This document shows positions 1 to 9,446 of a stretch of 64,000 bases of DNA, in pieces (the first letter of the stretch is position 1; each line of letters opens with the position of its first letter). The notes beneath the pieces are model-generated. The model ran no database searches. It saw only the letters and a program-made list of their open reading frames with translations, and was not told the origin of the DNA. The stretch is from Streptomyces sp. NBC_00557 (GTDB taxonomy: Bacteria; Actinomycetota; Actinomycetes; Streptomycetales; Streptomycetaceae), in contig NZ_CP107796.1 in NCBI RefSeq assembly GCF_036345995.1, positions 6,262,001 to 6,326,000 on the forward strand. The letters are read 5' to 3'. A program made the translations under genes and the position numbers.

Positions 1-627
1 CGATCACCGCGCCGGCCCACCACCGGTCCCGCGCGGACAGCACCGGCACCCCCACCGGCTCCCCGTCCGCCGCACGCCGCAGCGCACGCGCGGCGAACGC
101 CGCGATCGTCACCGCGCCCGCCACGGACGAGCCGTACTGCAGCCAGGTGAACAGCGGCGCGCCCGCCACCCGGTCCCGCCCGATGGCCGGAATCAGCCGT
201 GTCCCCCACCGCCCTGATGGGTGAAGGCGTCCCACACCACATGGGTCAGCGCGCCCAGCACCGCGGAGATGTACCACCGGAGCACCGTGGCGGCGTCCGC
301 ACGCGCGCGTGGCGCACCGCAGCGCAGCAGCACGGCCGGCCGCTCCTGCCGGCCCCGGGGCAGCAGCGCGAGCAGCGGCTCGCGGACCAGGAGCCACAGG
401 CCCACCAGCGCCCAGGAGATGGGCACGTCGACCGTGCAGACCCCGCCGAACGCGTGCGTGACCGCACCGAACTGCATGCCGCCCGGCAGGACATTCGCCG
501 CATAGAACGGCATGTCGGGCGCGAAGGACCCCGCGACCAGCACCGCCGGCACGAGCGGGCCGCGGCCGGTCCCGTCCCGGCGGACCGCGGGCAGGACGGC
601 CGCCGCATGGCTGAGAGTGAACGGCAA
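1..627 (-). pseudogene. DUF4184 family membrane protein, frameshifted and cut by the window edge
   Basis: The minus-strand reading begins at a TTG (627-625), giving the family-typical N-terminus MPFTLSHAAAV, followed by GSFAPDMPFY and several hydrophobic stretches, as in DUF4184 integral membrane proteins of unknown function. The frame runs to HVVWDAFTHQGG and then meets TGA at 195-193. The expected continuation, WGTRLIPAIGRD and a further hydrophobic segment, is present without stops in the neighbouring frame from 208 down to base 1. One base therefore seems missing within the G-run at about 203-213. I chose TTG because it gives the conserved N-terminus and has GGGGGA just upstream. The gene is either a genuine -1 frameshift mutant or a sequencing error; the C-terminus lies outside the window. 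Confidence 0.7.
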
Positions 628-975
628 CGGGTCCCCCGGGAGCGGTCGTCGGCCGCGGTGCGCGCACCGGTGGTCAGGCCGGTCCAGTATGCGGGACCGT
701 CTGCCCCGGCCCGTACGTCCGCCCGGGGCCCGTACACGGCAACTGTGCGGCAACGCGAGTTGGCCATCCGGTGAAAACGGGCCTTGAACGGGTCCCGGTG
801 CACAGCAAGTTGTCGTAGGGTCACCTGCGGTGCCGTGCCGGGCGCGCGGCCGGAACACACGTCACACCGCGGAAAGGGCGTCACAGGGGCAACCAGAACA
901 CCGGGTCAACCGTCACACCACAGCGAGGCAGACAGACGGAGACGGACGCACCGCGTCCACGGGAGGGTTCACTCG
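628..975. other. 348-bp intergenic region between divergent genes
   Basis: No convincing coding frame is present. The region must hold the promoters of the leftward DUF4184 gene and the rightward transglycosylase. I see no clear -35/-10 pair. The only clear signal is the ribosome binding site GGGAGG at 961-966, which fixes the transglycosylase start. Confidence 0.5.
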
Positions 976-2703
976 ATGGCGGCGCATTTCGGAAGGCGGC
1001 TGCGCAAGGGGGCGGCGACCACCGCCGTGGCCGCGGCAGCGGTCGCGGCTCTGTCGGCGTCCCAGGCTCCGGGAACACCCGGCGAGGACCACGGGAGACA
1101 GACGACGGCCGGCGCCGCCACCCCTGTGCCCGACGCGGCCTCCGACGACAACGCCACCGGCAACTCGCCGTACTACACGGACCTGCCGCCGCTGAACAGC
1201 CCGAATCCCAGCCCCTCGCCGAGCGCCACCGGCACCCCCGTCGCCCAGGGCGACGCCGAGGCCGGCATACCGGCGACGGTCCTCGACGCCTACAAGAAGG
1301 CCGAGGCCGAACTGCGTTCCTCCAAGCCCGGCTGCAACCTGCCCTGGCAACTGCTCGCCGCGATCGGCAAGGTCGAGTCGGGCCAGGCCGAGGGCGGCCG
1401 GGTCGACGCGGGCGGCACCACGATCGGCAGGATCCTGGGCCCGGCCCTCGACGGCAACGGCTTCGCGCTCATCAAGGACACCGACCACGGTGCCTACGAC
1501 GGCAACACCCGGTATGACCAGGCCGTCGGCCCGATGCAGTTCATCCCCTCGACCTGGGCCTGGGCCGGCCGCGACGGCAACGGCGACGGCACGAAGGACC
1601 CCAACAACGTCTACGACGCCGCCCTCGCCGCGGGCCACTACCTGTGCCGCAACGGCTGGGACCTCTCCCGCGAGGGCGACCTGCACAGCGCGATCCTCAG
1701 CTACAACAACTCGCAGGACTACCTGAACACCGTTCTGTCGTGGCTGGAGTACTACCGCAAGGGCACCCACTCCGTGCCGGACGGCACCGGCAGCGTGCCC
1801 ACCCACCGCAGCGACGACGGCTCCCCGCACACCGACTCCCCGAAGCACACCAAGACGCCGAAGACGAAGCCGCATCCGAAGCCGGATCCCAAGCCCAGCA
1901 CCCCCGGCGGCGGCAGCCCCGGCCCCACCCCGCCGAAGCCGCCCGCGCCGCCGACGACTCCGCCGACCAACACCGACACCGTGGACCACCTGGCGGACGC
2001 GGACACGGCCAAGCTCACCGCGATGGCCGGCCACGCCTTCGACCAGCGGATCGGCACCCGCGCCGTGACCAAGTCCGGCAAGCCCGTCGCCAAGGTCAGG
2101 ATCCGCTTCACCATCTCCGGGGACACCGACGCCACCTTCACCGGCGGCGAGACCGTGGCCACGGTCGCCACCGACGCCCAGGGCGTCGCCCTCGCGCCGG
2201 CGCTCCAGGCCGGCGAGAAGACCGGCGACTTCAAGGTCACCGCGACCGTGGTGGGCCGCTCGGTCAAGGCCCTCGGCTACACGGCCACCGTCACCCCGCG
2301 CGCCGCCGACACCCTGACCCGCACCAGCGACACACCGCTGACCTGCACCCCGGGCGGCGAGTTCGCCGACCAGGTCCAGCTGAAGGCGACGTACAAGGGC
2401 GCCGTCGCGGACAAGGTCGCGGCCACCGCCACCCTGATCAAGTCCGACACGGACGCGACCGAGAACGACAAGGGCCCGTACTTCAAGGACGCCGACGGCA
2501 AGCCCGTACGCACGCTCACCGGACTCCAGACGGACGCCAAGGGCCTGCTGACCCTGCCCAAGCTGTACGCGGACGACGCCACTGGCACCTTCCTGCTCCG
2601 CATCACCACCACCGGCGGCGCCACGCTCACCGTCGAGCTGAAGGTCGCCGCCGCGGACTCCACGACGAGCCCGTCCCCGTCCCCCAGCCCGTCCGCCTCC
2701 TGA
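976..2703 (+). CDS. Secreted lytic transglycosylase with Ig-like C-terminal region
   Basis: 575 aa. The start is ATG 976, with GGGAGG nine bases upstream. Residues 1-40 form a basic, alanine-rich signal peptide (RRLRKGAATTAVAAAAVAAL). After a disordered Ser/Pro segment, residues ~100-265 form a lytic transglycosylase domain of the SLT_2/MltB-like type: LPWQLLAAIGKVESG places the catalytic glutamate, followed by AVGPMQFIPSTW and a final ILSYNNSQDYLNTV. A Pro/Lys/Thr-rich linker (~275-335) leads to about 200 residues resembling a bacterial Ig-like fold, then a Ser-Pro tail. The enzyme should cleave peptidoglycan glycan strands outside the membrane, with the C-terminal module probably mediating surface contacts. 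It is monocistronic, followed by a strong hairpin at 2722-2755. Confidence 0.88.
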   Translation: MAAHFGRRLRKGAATTAVAAAAVAALSASQAPGTPGEDHGRQTTAGAATPVPDAASDDNATGNSPYYTDLPPLNSPNPSPSPSATGTPVAQGDAEAGIPATVLDAYKKAEAELRSSKPGCNLPWQLLAAIGKVESGQAEGGRVDAGGTTIGRILGPALDGNGFALIKDTDHGAYDGNTRYDQAVGPMQFIPSTWAWAGRDGNGDGTKDPNNVYDAALAAGHYLCRNGWDLSREGDLHSAILSYNNSQDYLNTVLSWLEYYRKGTHSVPDGTGSVPTHRSDDGSPHTDSPKHTKTPKTKPHPKPDPKPSTPGGGSPGPTPPKPPAPPTTPPTNTDTVDHLADADTAKLTAMAGHAFDQRIGTRAVTKSGKPVAKVRIRFTISGDTDATFTGGETVATVATDAQGVALAPALQAGEKTGDFKVTATVVGRSVKALGYTATVTPRAADTLTRTSDTPLTCTPGGEFADQVQLKATYKGAVADKVAATATLIKSDTDATENDKGPYFKDADGKPVRTLTGLQTDAKGLLTLPKLYADDATGTFLLRITTTGGATLTVELKVAAADSTTSPSPSPSPSAS

Positions 2704-2721
2704 CCCGCACACGAACCGCGG

Positions 2722-2755
2722 GGGCGCCCTCCACCGCACCAGCGGGAGGGCGCCC
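2722..2755. terminator. Perfect 11-bp stem terminator
   Basis: GGGCGCCCTCC (2722-2732) and GGAGGGCGCCC (2745-2755) form a perfect stem with a 12-nt loop, 18 nt after the transglycosylase stop. It lies between convergent genes (the hrpB stop is at 2845), so it may act in both directions. There is no long T-tract, as is usual in Streptomyces. Confidence 0.85.
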
Positions 2756-2844
2756 TCGTCCGTGCGCGCCCCGCTGCTGCGACGGAGCCACCTGACGACC
2801 CGTCAGAGGACTATGGCGCTGTACGCAGATGGAACCTGAACCGG

Positions 2845-5385
2845 TCAGCGCCTGAGTCGCGCGTTCGTGTGCCGGGTGGGCTCGGCGGTCGCCGGGTCCT
2901 CGGGCCACGGATGCTTCGGGTACCGGCCGCGCAGCTCGGCCCGCACGGCCTGGTAGCCGTCCTTCCAGAAGGAGGCGAGGTCGGCCGTGACGGCGACGGG
3001 CCGCCCGGCGGGGGAGAGCAGATGCACGAGCAGTGGTACGCCGGCCACCGCCGGCGTCCGGTGCAGCCCGAACATCTCCTGCAGCTTCACGGCGAGCACC
3101 GGCTGCTGAGGATCCCCGTAGTCGATCCGGACGCTCGACCCGCTCGGCACGGTGATCCGCTCGGGCGCCAGCTCGTCCAGCCGTGCCGCGTCCCCGCTCG
3201 CCCAGGGCAGCAGCCGCGCGAGCGCCTGCCCGGCGTCGATCCGGCCCAGATCGGCCCGTCGCCGGCATCTGCTCAGCTCCGGCTCCAGCCACTCGTCCAC
3301 GCGCGCGTGCAGCGCCTCGTCGGACACGTCCGGCCACGGCTCGCCGAGGTGGGCGTGCAGGAACGCGAGCCGTTGCCGCAGCGCCTGCGCCTCCGCCGGC
3401 CGGCGCAGCAGCCCGAAGCCCTCCTGCCGCAGCCCGTCCAGCAGGGCGCCGCGCACGAGAGCCGGGTCGGCGTCCCTCAGCGGCCGTGCGGCGAGCTCGA
3501 TGGCGCCGAGCCGTTCGACGTGCCGGGCGACGACGTCCCCGTCGGCCCAGTGCACCTCGTCCCGCTCCTCCAGCAGCGCCCCGGCGGCGCCGACCGCCAC
3601 GCCCTCCTCCACGGCGGCTCCGAGCAGCACGCGCGCGTGCCCCTTTCCGGCGGGCCGGTCGGCAACGGCGACGACGATCCAGGGCGCGCCCCGCAGCGCC
3701 GACCCGTCCCCGAGCTCGGCCCGGGTGCCGGAGGCCATGAGGTACGACCCACCGTCGAGCCTGGCAACACGCTCAGGGAAGGCGAGGGCAGCGACGAGCC
3801 CGGCACGCCGCTCCTCCCCGGCCCCCTCCTCCACCAGGCTCGCGGGGGCCTGTTCGGCGGCTTGTGTCCGGCGGACACGGGTGGGCGAGTGGGACGACTC
3901 CGCCGAGGCGGCGCGCAGCCGCCGTACCTCCGCGGCCCACCGGCCCGCGTAGGCGTCACCCCCGCGCCGGGCCCGCCGCAACGCACCGGCGAGGTCGTCC
4001 CCGTAGTCGCGGGGCACTTCCTCGGACAGCAGGGCGACGACCTCGGCCGCCGCACCGGAGGTGTCCAGCAGCGCCCTCCCGAGCCGGGGGTGCACACCGA
4101 GCCGGGCCAGCCGCACACCGGTGTCCGTGGCCCGGCCGGCACGGTCCACCGCCCCCACCGCCGCCAGAGCGGAGCGCGCCGCCGCCATCGCCCCGCCCGG
4201 CGGGGGATCGAGCAACGCCAGCCCGGAGGCGTCCGGGTCGCCCCAGCAGGCCGCCTGCAGGGCGAACGCGGTGAGGTCGGCCACCTTGATCTCCGGCGCC
4301 GGAAAGGCCGGCAGGCGGACGTCCTCGGCCGGTGTCCAGCACCGGTACACACAGCCCGGCGCCTCCCGTCCGGCCCGCCCCGCCCGCTGCCGCCCGGCCG
4401 CCCGCGACGCCCGTACCGTCGTCAGTCCGCTCAGCCCCCGCGCATGGTCCACCCGCGGCTCCCGCGCCAGCCCCGAGTCCACCACCACGCGCACTCCGGG
4501 CACGGTCAGCGAGGACTCCGCCACCGAGGTCGCCAGCACCACCCGGCGCCGTGTCCCGGGAGCCAGCACCGCGTCCTGCACCGCGGCCGGCGCCCGCCCG
4601 TGCACCTGGAGCACGTCGACGCCGCCCAGCTCGCCGAGCTGCCCGGCGACACGCGCGATCTCACCCACCCCGGGCAGGAAGCACAGCACGTCCCCGTCCC
4701 GCTCCGCCAGCGCCCGCCGCACCACCGACGCCACGTGCGCCAGCAGCGCCGGATCGACGCGCATCCCGTGCGGCGGCCGTACCGGACGCGCCGGAGGCGC
4801 CCACACCACCTCCACCGGATGCGCGACGCCCTGCGCCTCGACCACCGGCGCCCCGCCCAGCAGCCGTGCCCACCCCTCGGCGTCCGTCGTCGCCGACGCG
4901 GCCAGCAGCCGCAGCTCCGGCCGCAGGGTCTGCCGTACGTCCCACAGGAACGCGGCCGCCGTGTCGGCGTCCAGATGCCGCTCATGGCACTCGTCGAGGA
5001 CGACGGCGTCGACGCCGGGCAGCTCCGGGTCGCGTTGCAGCCGCTGCAGCAGCACACCGGTGGTCACGACCTCCACACGCGTGTGCCGCCCCACGACACG
5101 CTCGCCGCGCACCGTGAAGCCGACGCTGTCGCCCGGCTTCTCGCCCAGCAGCCACGCCATGCGCCGGGCCGCCGCGCGCGCCGCGATCCGGCGCGGCTCG
5201 GCCACCACGACCCGGCGCACCGGCCCGCCCCCGGTCAGCCCCGCCAGCACGAGCGGCACCAGCGTGGTCTTGCCGGTGCCGGGCGGCGCCACCAGCACGG
5301 CGGCGCCGGCGCCGTCCAGGGCGTCGGTCAGGGCGGGCAGGGCGGAGCGCACGGGCAGCGCGTCCAGGACGTCGTAACGGATCAC
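2845..5385 (-). CDS. hrpB: ATP-dependent helicase HrpB
   Basis: 846 aa DEAH/RHA-type helicase. Walker A APPGTGKTT lies near residue 35, the DECHER box (DEAH equivalent) near 135, and motif VI QRAGRAGR near 330. The C-terminal ~120 residues match the HrpB-specific domain (ITVPSGSSVRIDY ... KLQEMFGLHRTP ... HLLSPAGRPVAVT). Substrates in actinobacteria are not known; the family is presumed to act on RNA. The start is taken as GTG 5385 (MIRYDVLDALPV), because the frame upstream is low-complexity Arg/Ala coded by an alternating CG/TG repeat. A GGGGG run just upstream of this GTG is a poor ribosome binding site. Its neighbour upstream is a methyltransferase on the same strand, 123 bp away. Confidence 0.93.
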   Translation of the reverse strand: MIRYDVLDALPVRSALPALTDALDGAGAAVLVAPPGTGKTTLVPLVLAGLTGGGPVRRVVVAEPRRIAARAAARRMAWLLGEKPGDSVGFTVRGERVVGRHTRVEVVTTGVLLQRLQRDPELPGVDAVVLDECHERHLDADTAAAFLWDVRQTLRPELRLLAASATTDAEGWARLLGGAPVVEAQGVAHPVEVVWAPPARPVRPPHGMRVDPALLAHVASVVRRALAERDGDVLCFLPGVGEIARVAGQLGELGGVDVLQVHGRAPAAVQDAVLAPGTRRRVVLATSVAESSLTVPGVRVVVDSGLAREPRVDHARGLSGLTTVRASRAAGRQRAGRAGREAPGCVYRCWTPAEDVRLPAFPAPEIKVADLTAFALQAACWGDPDASGLALLDPPPGGAMAAARSALAAVGAVDRAGRATDTGVRLARLGVHPRLGRALLDTSGAAAEVVALLSEEVPRDYGDDLAGALRRARRGGDAYAGRWAAEVRRLRAASAESSHSPTRVRRTQAAEQAPASLVEEGAGEERRAGLVAALAFPERVARLDGGSYLMASGTRAELGDGSALRGAPWIVVAVADRPAGKGHARVLLGAAVEEGVAVGAAGALLEERDEVHWADGDVVARHVERLGAIELAARPLRDADPALVRGALLDGLRQEGFGLLRRPAEAQALRQRLAFLHAHLGEPWPDVSDEALHARVDEWLEPELSRCRRRADLGRIDAGQALARLLPWASGDAARLDELAPERITVPSGSSVRIDYGDPQQPVLAVKLQEMFGLHRTPAVAGVPLLVHLLSPAGRPVAVTADLASFWKDGYQAVRAELRGRYPKHPWPEDPATAEPTRHTNARLRR

Positions 5386-5420
5386 GCCCCCAGTGTCGTA
5401 CGACGGCGGAAGGGTCCCTC

Positions 5421-5496
5421 GCACGTGCGTGCACGTACGCACGCGTGTGCGAAAGCGGAACCGGCCCTCACGCGCGCGTGCACGTGCGCGCACATG
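5421..5496. repeat. Two alternating purine-pyrimidine tracts
   Basis: Bases 5421-5451 and 5469-5496 are perfectly alternating purine/pyrimidine runs of 31 and 28 nt, rich in CG, TG and CA steps, separated by 17 nt. Such runs can adopt Z-DNA under negative supercoiling. They lie between the methyltransferase stop and the hrpB start. Confidence 0.75.
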
Positions 5497-5508
5497 AGAA
5501 GAGGGGCG

Positions 5509-6171
5509 TCAGTCGCGCTCGCACACGAAGATCGCCGTTCCCGGGATCAGGCTGCCCCGCAGCGGGGACCAGCCGCCCCACTCCGAGCTGTTCCAGGCCG
5601 GCCACTCCGGCTCCACCAGATCCACCAGACGGAAGCCGGACGCCACGATGTCCCGGACCCGGTCGCCCAGCGTCCTGTGGTGCTCGACGTAGACCGCGCG
5701 GCCCTGCTCGTCCTGCTCCACATAGGGCGTGCGGTCGAAGTAGGAGGCGGAGACCGACAGGCCCTCGGGGCCCGGCTCGTCCGGGAACGCCCAGCGGATC
5801 GGGTGCGTCACCGAGAACACGAACCGGCCGCCCGGCCGCAGCACCCGGCGCACCTCGCGCAGCACCAGCCGCGGATCGGCGACGAAGGGCAGCGCCCCGT
5901 AGGCCGAGCAGGCCAGGTCGAAGGAGCCGTCGGCGAAGGGCAGCGCGCAGGCGTCCGCACAGACGAGCGGAAACGATCCGCCGATCCTGAGGGCGTGCTG
6001 GAGCTGGCGGTGCGAGAGGTCCAGCGCCACCGGGCGGGCCCCCTGGGCGGCCAGCCAGCGCGCGCACTGCGCCGCGCCCGCGCCGATCTCCAGGACCTCC
6101 TTGCCCTTCAGCTCCTCCGGCGGGCCGAGCAGCTCCGCCTCCACCTCGTCCAGGCCCTCCGGGCCCCACAC
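5509..6171 (-). CDS. Class I SAM-dependent methyltransferase
   Basis: 220 aa from the only canonical start in frame (GTG 6171). Motif I is VLEIGAGAAQCARWLA (residues ~27-42), followed by ALDLSHRQL, ADACALPFADGSFDLACSAYG and VLRPGGRFVFS, which together indicate a Rossmann methyltransferase of the Methyltransf_11 type; the substrate is unknown. The reading frame remains open and clearly protein-like for at least 58 codons upstream (VRANRGWWDRNADEYQVEH, 6330-6180), and my recollection is that Streptomyces homologues carry this N-terminus. No ATG, GTG or TTG occurs in frame between a stop at 6540-6538 and GTG 6171. The real start may be ATC at 6345 or 6342, behind GGGAG. See findings. Confidence 0.82.
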   Translation of the reverse strand: MWGPEGLDEVEAELLGPPEELKGKEVLEIGAGAAQCARWLAAQGARPVALDLSHRQLQHALRIGGSFPLVCADACALPFADGSFDLACSAYGALPFVADPRLVLREVRRVLRPGGRFVFSVTHPIRWAFPDEPGPEGLSVSASYFDRTPYVEQDEQGRAVYVEHHRTLGDRVRDIVASGFRLVDLVEPEWPAWNSSEWGGWSPLRGSLIPGTAIFVCERD

Positions 6172-6481
6172 GAAGCGGTCGTCGCCGAGGAACGTGCCGT
6201 GCTCGACCTGGTACTCGTCGGCGTTGCGGTCCCACCAGCCCCGGTTGGCCCGTACGCTCTCCGTGACACCGGCGTCACGGCGTGTCGCCTCCGGTTCGAA
6301 GGCGTCGGTGACTTCGGGCTCGTACGCTTCCGGCTCTTGGATGATCGGCTCCCTCGTCGTACTCTTCCGTCCAACCCGCCGGGGTCCGTCACGGAGGCGG
6401 TCCCGGGGGCCTGTCTGGCCTCCAGGGACGTTTCTTCTGCCGGTTATGGGGTGATCTGCCCCGGGTGTGCGCCTTCGCGCA

Positions 6482-6510
6482 TTGACCGTGTCCGGCTGCC
6501 CCCGTATGCT
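6482..6510 (+). promoter_or_regulatory. Vegetative promoter of rpsA
   Basis: TTGACC (6482-6487), a 17-bp spacer and TATGCT (6505-6510) closely match the sigma-HrdB consensus. Transcription would start near 6517, leaving a leader of about 200 nt before the rpsA start. This leader could carry S1 autoregulatory structure, although I did not identify a specific fold. Confidence 0.75.
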
Positions 6511-6717
6511 ACAAGTTGCGCTGCGGGCCTGCGCACCTCAGACGTAGCAGGCTGCGCTCGCATCTGTTGTATGTCCCCTCGGTTGTCGAGGCGCCACCGG
6601 GCACCCGGTGTCCACAAGGTGGCGCTTCCTTGGCTGTCCGGCTTCTGCAGAGCGAAACGGGCTCCCGGCGTAAGCAGTACCTACGACTTCAATGTCCGTA
6701 CCGGAGCCCTTTCCCAC

Positions 6718-8208
6718 ATGACGAGCAGCACCGAGACCACCGCCACCACCCCGCAGGTAGCGGTCAACGACATCGGTAACGAGGAAGCCTTCCTCGCAGC
6801 GATCGACGAGACGATCAAGTACTTCAACGACGGCGACATCGTCGACGGCGTCATCGTGAAGGTCGACCGGGACGAGGTCCTGCTCGACATCGGTTACAAG
6901 ACCGAAGGTGTCATCCCGAGCCGCGAGCTCTCGATCAAGCACGACGTCGACCCGAACGAGGTCGTCGCCGTCGGCGACGAGATCGAGGCCCTCGTCCTCC
7001 AGAAGGAGGACAAGGAAGGCCGCCTGATCCTCTCGAAGAAGCGCGCCCAGTACGAGCGTGCCTGGGGCACCATCGAGAAGATCAAGGAAGAGGACGGCAT
7101 CGTCACCGGTACCGTCATCGAGGTCGTCAAGGGTGGTCTCATCCTCGACATCGGCCTCCGCGGCTTCCTCCCGGCCTCCCTGGTCGAGATGCGCCGCGTC
7201 CGCGACCTCCAGCCGTACGTCGGCAAGGAGCTCGAGGCCAAGATCATCGAGCTGGACAAGAACCGCAACAACGTGGTCCTGTCCCGCCGCGCCTGGCTCG
7301 AGCAGACCCAGTCCGAGGTCCGCCAGACGTTCCTCACGACCCTGCAGAAGGGTCAGGTCCGCTCCGGTGTGGTCTCCTCGATCGTCAACTTCGGTGCCTT
7401 CGTGGACCTGGGTGGCGTCGACGGCCTGGTCCACGTCTCCGAGCTGTCCTGGAAGCACATCGACCACCCGTCCGAGGTCGTCGAGGTCGGCCAGGAGGTC
7501 ACCGTCGAGGTCCTCGACGTGGACATGGACCGCGAGCGCGTCTCCCTGTCGCTGAAGGCGACCCAGGAAGACCCGTGGCAGCAGTTCGCCCGCACCCACC
7601 AGATCGGCCAGGTCGTGCCCGGTAAGGTCACGAAGCTGGTGCCGTTCGGTGCGTTCGTCCGCGTGGACGAGGGCATCGAGGGTCTGGTCCACATCTCCGA
7701 GCTGGCCGAGCGCCACGTGGAGATCCCGGAGCAGGTCGTCCAGGTCAACGACGAGATCTTCGTCAAGGTCATCGACATCGACCTCGAGCGCCGCCGCATC
7801 AGCCTCTCGCTGAAGCAGGCCAACGAGTCCTTCGGTGCCGACCCGTCCGCGGTCGAGTTCGACCCGACCCTGTACGGCATGGCCGCGTCCTACGACGACC
7901 AGGGCAACTACATCTACCCCGAGGGCTTCGACCCGGAGACCAACGACTGGCTGCCGGGCTACGAGAAGCAGCGCGAGGAGTGGGAGCGCCAGTACGCCGA
8001 GGCGCAGGCCCGCTTCGAGCAGCACCAGCAGCAGGTCATCAAGTCCCGCGAGGCCGACGCTGCCGCCGCCGCCGAGGGCGGCGAGGCCGCGGCTCCGGCC
8101 GCGACCGGCGGTTCGTACTCCTCCGAGGGCGGCGACCAGTCCGGCGCCCTGGCCTCGGACGAGGCGCTGGCCGCGCTGCGCGAGAAGCTGGCGGGCGGCC
8201 AGAGCTGA
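6718..8208 (+). CDS. rpsA: 30S ribosomal protein S1
   Basis: 496 aa. Four S1 (OB-fold) RNA-binding repeats occupy about residues 35-105, 122-190, 207-276 and 292-362; they are visible as GYKTEGVIPSREL, LRGFLPASLVEMRRV, GGVDGLVHVSELSW and EGIEGLVHISELAERH. A long acidic and Ala/Gly-rich tail follows. Four repeats is the usual actinobacterial form, against six in E. coli. The protein binds mRNA at the 30S subunit and aids translation initiation. ATG 6718 is chosen because it gives the family N-terminus MTSSTETT. It is transcribed from its own promoter (6482-6510) and ends before a strong hairpin at 8261. Confidence 0.97.
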   Translation: MTSSTETTATTPQVAVNDIGNEEAFLAAIDETIKYFNDGDIVDGVIVKVDRDEVLLDIGYKTEGVIPSRELSIKHDVDPNEVVAVGDEIEALVLQKEDKEGRLILSKKRAQYERAWGTIEKIKEEDGIVTGTVIEVVKGGLILDIGLRGFLPASLVEMRRVRDLQPYVGKELEAKIIELDKNRNNVVLSRRAWLEQTQSEVRQTFLTTLQKGQVRSGVVSSIVNFGAFVDLGGVDGLVHVSELSWKHIDHPSEVVEVGQEVTVEVLDVDMDRERVSLSLKATQEDPWQQFARTHQIGQVVPGKVTKLVPFGAFVRVDEGIEGLVHISELAERHVEIPEQVVQVNDEIFVKVIDIDLERRRISLSLKQANESFGADPSAVEFDPTLYGMAASYDDQGNYIYPEGFDPETNDWLPGYEKQREEWERQYAEAQARFEQHQQQVIKSREADAAAAAEGGEAAAPAATGGSYSSEGGDQSGALASDEALAALREKLAGGQS

Positions 8209-8260
8209 ACTCCCCCAGCGGGGAACCCCAGCCGCTGAGGCTCAGCCGATAGCTGGTTCT

Positions 8261-8294
8261 TGAGGGGCCGTACCTTTCGGGGTGCGGCCCCTCA
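8261..8294 (+). terminator. Terminator of rpsA
   Basis: TGAGGGGCCG-TAC and GTGCGGCCCCTCA pair almost perfectly around a CTTTCGGG loop, 52 nt after the rpsA stop. A single G-T pair interrupts the stem. Confidence 0.85.
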
Positions 8295-8492
8295 GGCGTG
8301 CTCGGGGGGCGTGCCGCTCGCCGTCCGGCCGCGGCTGGTCCGCGGTCGCGCGCAGTTCCCCGCGCCCCCAGGGAGTTGCGGTTGTCGGCACTTTCCTCGG
8401 CACCCCCCGAGAGCCCGGTCAACGGCGTGTCGCGGGAATGCCCACTCTTCAGGCCGTGTTGACCATGTCGAACACGAGGAGGAGCGGTCACA

Positions 8493-9431
8493 GTGCTTGA
8501 TCCGCAGGGTTTGTACGCATGGGAGCCGAAGGGCCTCGCCGTGGTGGACATGGCGCTCGCCCAGGAATCGGCCGGCCTTGTCATGCTCTACCACTTCGAC
8601 GGATACATCGACGCGGGCGAGACCGGCGACCAGATCGTCGACCGGCTGCTCGACTCACTGCCCCACCAGCTCGTCGCCCGATTCGACCACGACCGGCTCG
8701 TGGACTACCGCGCCCGCCGGCCCCTGCTGACCTTCAAGCGGGACCGGTGGACCGACTACGAGGTCCCGGCCATCGAGGTCCGCCTCGTACAGGACACCAC
8801 GGGCGCCCCCTTCCTGCTGCTCTCCGGCCCCGAGCCGGACGTGGAGTGGGAACGCTTCGCGGCCGCCGTACGGCAGATCGTGGAGCGGCTCGGCGTCCGC
8901 CTGTCCGTGAACTTCCACGGCATCCCCATGGGCGTCCCGCACACCCGCCCGGTCGGCCTCACCCCGCACGGCAACCGCACCGACCTGGTCCCCGGCCACC
9001 GCAGCCCCTTCGAGGAGGCCCAGGTGCCCGGCAGCGCCGAGGCGCTGGTGGAGTACCGCCTGATGGAGGCCGGCCACGACGTCCTGGGCGTCGCCGCGCA
9101 CGTCCCGCACTACATCGCCCGCTCCCCGTACCCGGACGCCGCCCTGACCGTCCTGGAGGCCATCACGGCCGCCACCGGGCTGGTGCTGCCGACGGTCGCC
9201 CACTCGCTGCGCACGGACGCGTACCGCACGCAGACGGAGATCGACCGCCAGATCCGGGAGGGCGACGAGGAGCTGACCGCGCTCGTCCAGGGCCTTGAGC
9301 ACCAGTACGACGCGGCCGCGGGCGCCGAGACCCGGGGCAACATGCTCGCCGAGCCCGTGGACATCCCGTCGGCCGACGAGATCGGGCGCGAGTTCGAGCG
9401 GTTCCTGGCGGAGCGCGAGGGCGACAACTGA
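8493..9431 (+). CDS. PAC2 family protein (proteasome-assembly-chaperone fold)
   Basis: 312 aa starting at GTG 8493, with GAGGAGGAG at 8476-8484. The N-terminal half carries the PAC2 pattern ([16 protein letters not shown] ... LVDYRARRP ... [16 protein letters not shown]), and [16 protein letters not shown] lies further on. In eukaryotes and archaea this fold belongs to proteasome-assembly factors. Actinobacterial members are conserved and of uncertain role; a link to the Pup-proteasome is an attractive but unproven inference. The family is habitually found next to coaE, which begins 45 bp downstream with its own promoter. Confidence 0.88.
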   Translation: MLDPQGLYAWEPKGLAVVDMALAQESAGLVMLYHFDGYIDAGETGDQIVDRLLDSLPHQLVARFDHDRLVDYRARRPLLTFKRDRWTDYEVPAIEVRLVQDTTGAPFLLLSGPEPDVEWERFAAAVRQIVERLGVRLSVNFHGIPMGVPHTRPVGLTPHGNRTDLVPGHRSPFEEAQVPGSAEALVEYRLMEAGHDVLGVAAHVPHYIARSPYPDAALTVLEAITAATGLVLPTVAHSLRTDAYRTQTEIDRQIREGDEELTALVQGLEHQYDAAAGAETRGNMLAEPVDIPSADEIGREFERFLAEREGDN

Positions 9432-9446
9432 CCTCCGCCGGTCCCG

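Noticed and set aside
2869..8208. A continuous plus-strand frame of 1779 codons opposite hrpB and running into rpsA
   Set aside because: Only the part from 6718 encodes a recognisable protein (S1). The upstream part is the antisense of hrpB and the methyltransferase, rich in Arg/Pro/Gln as expected of shadow frames in GC-rich DNA.
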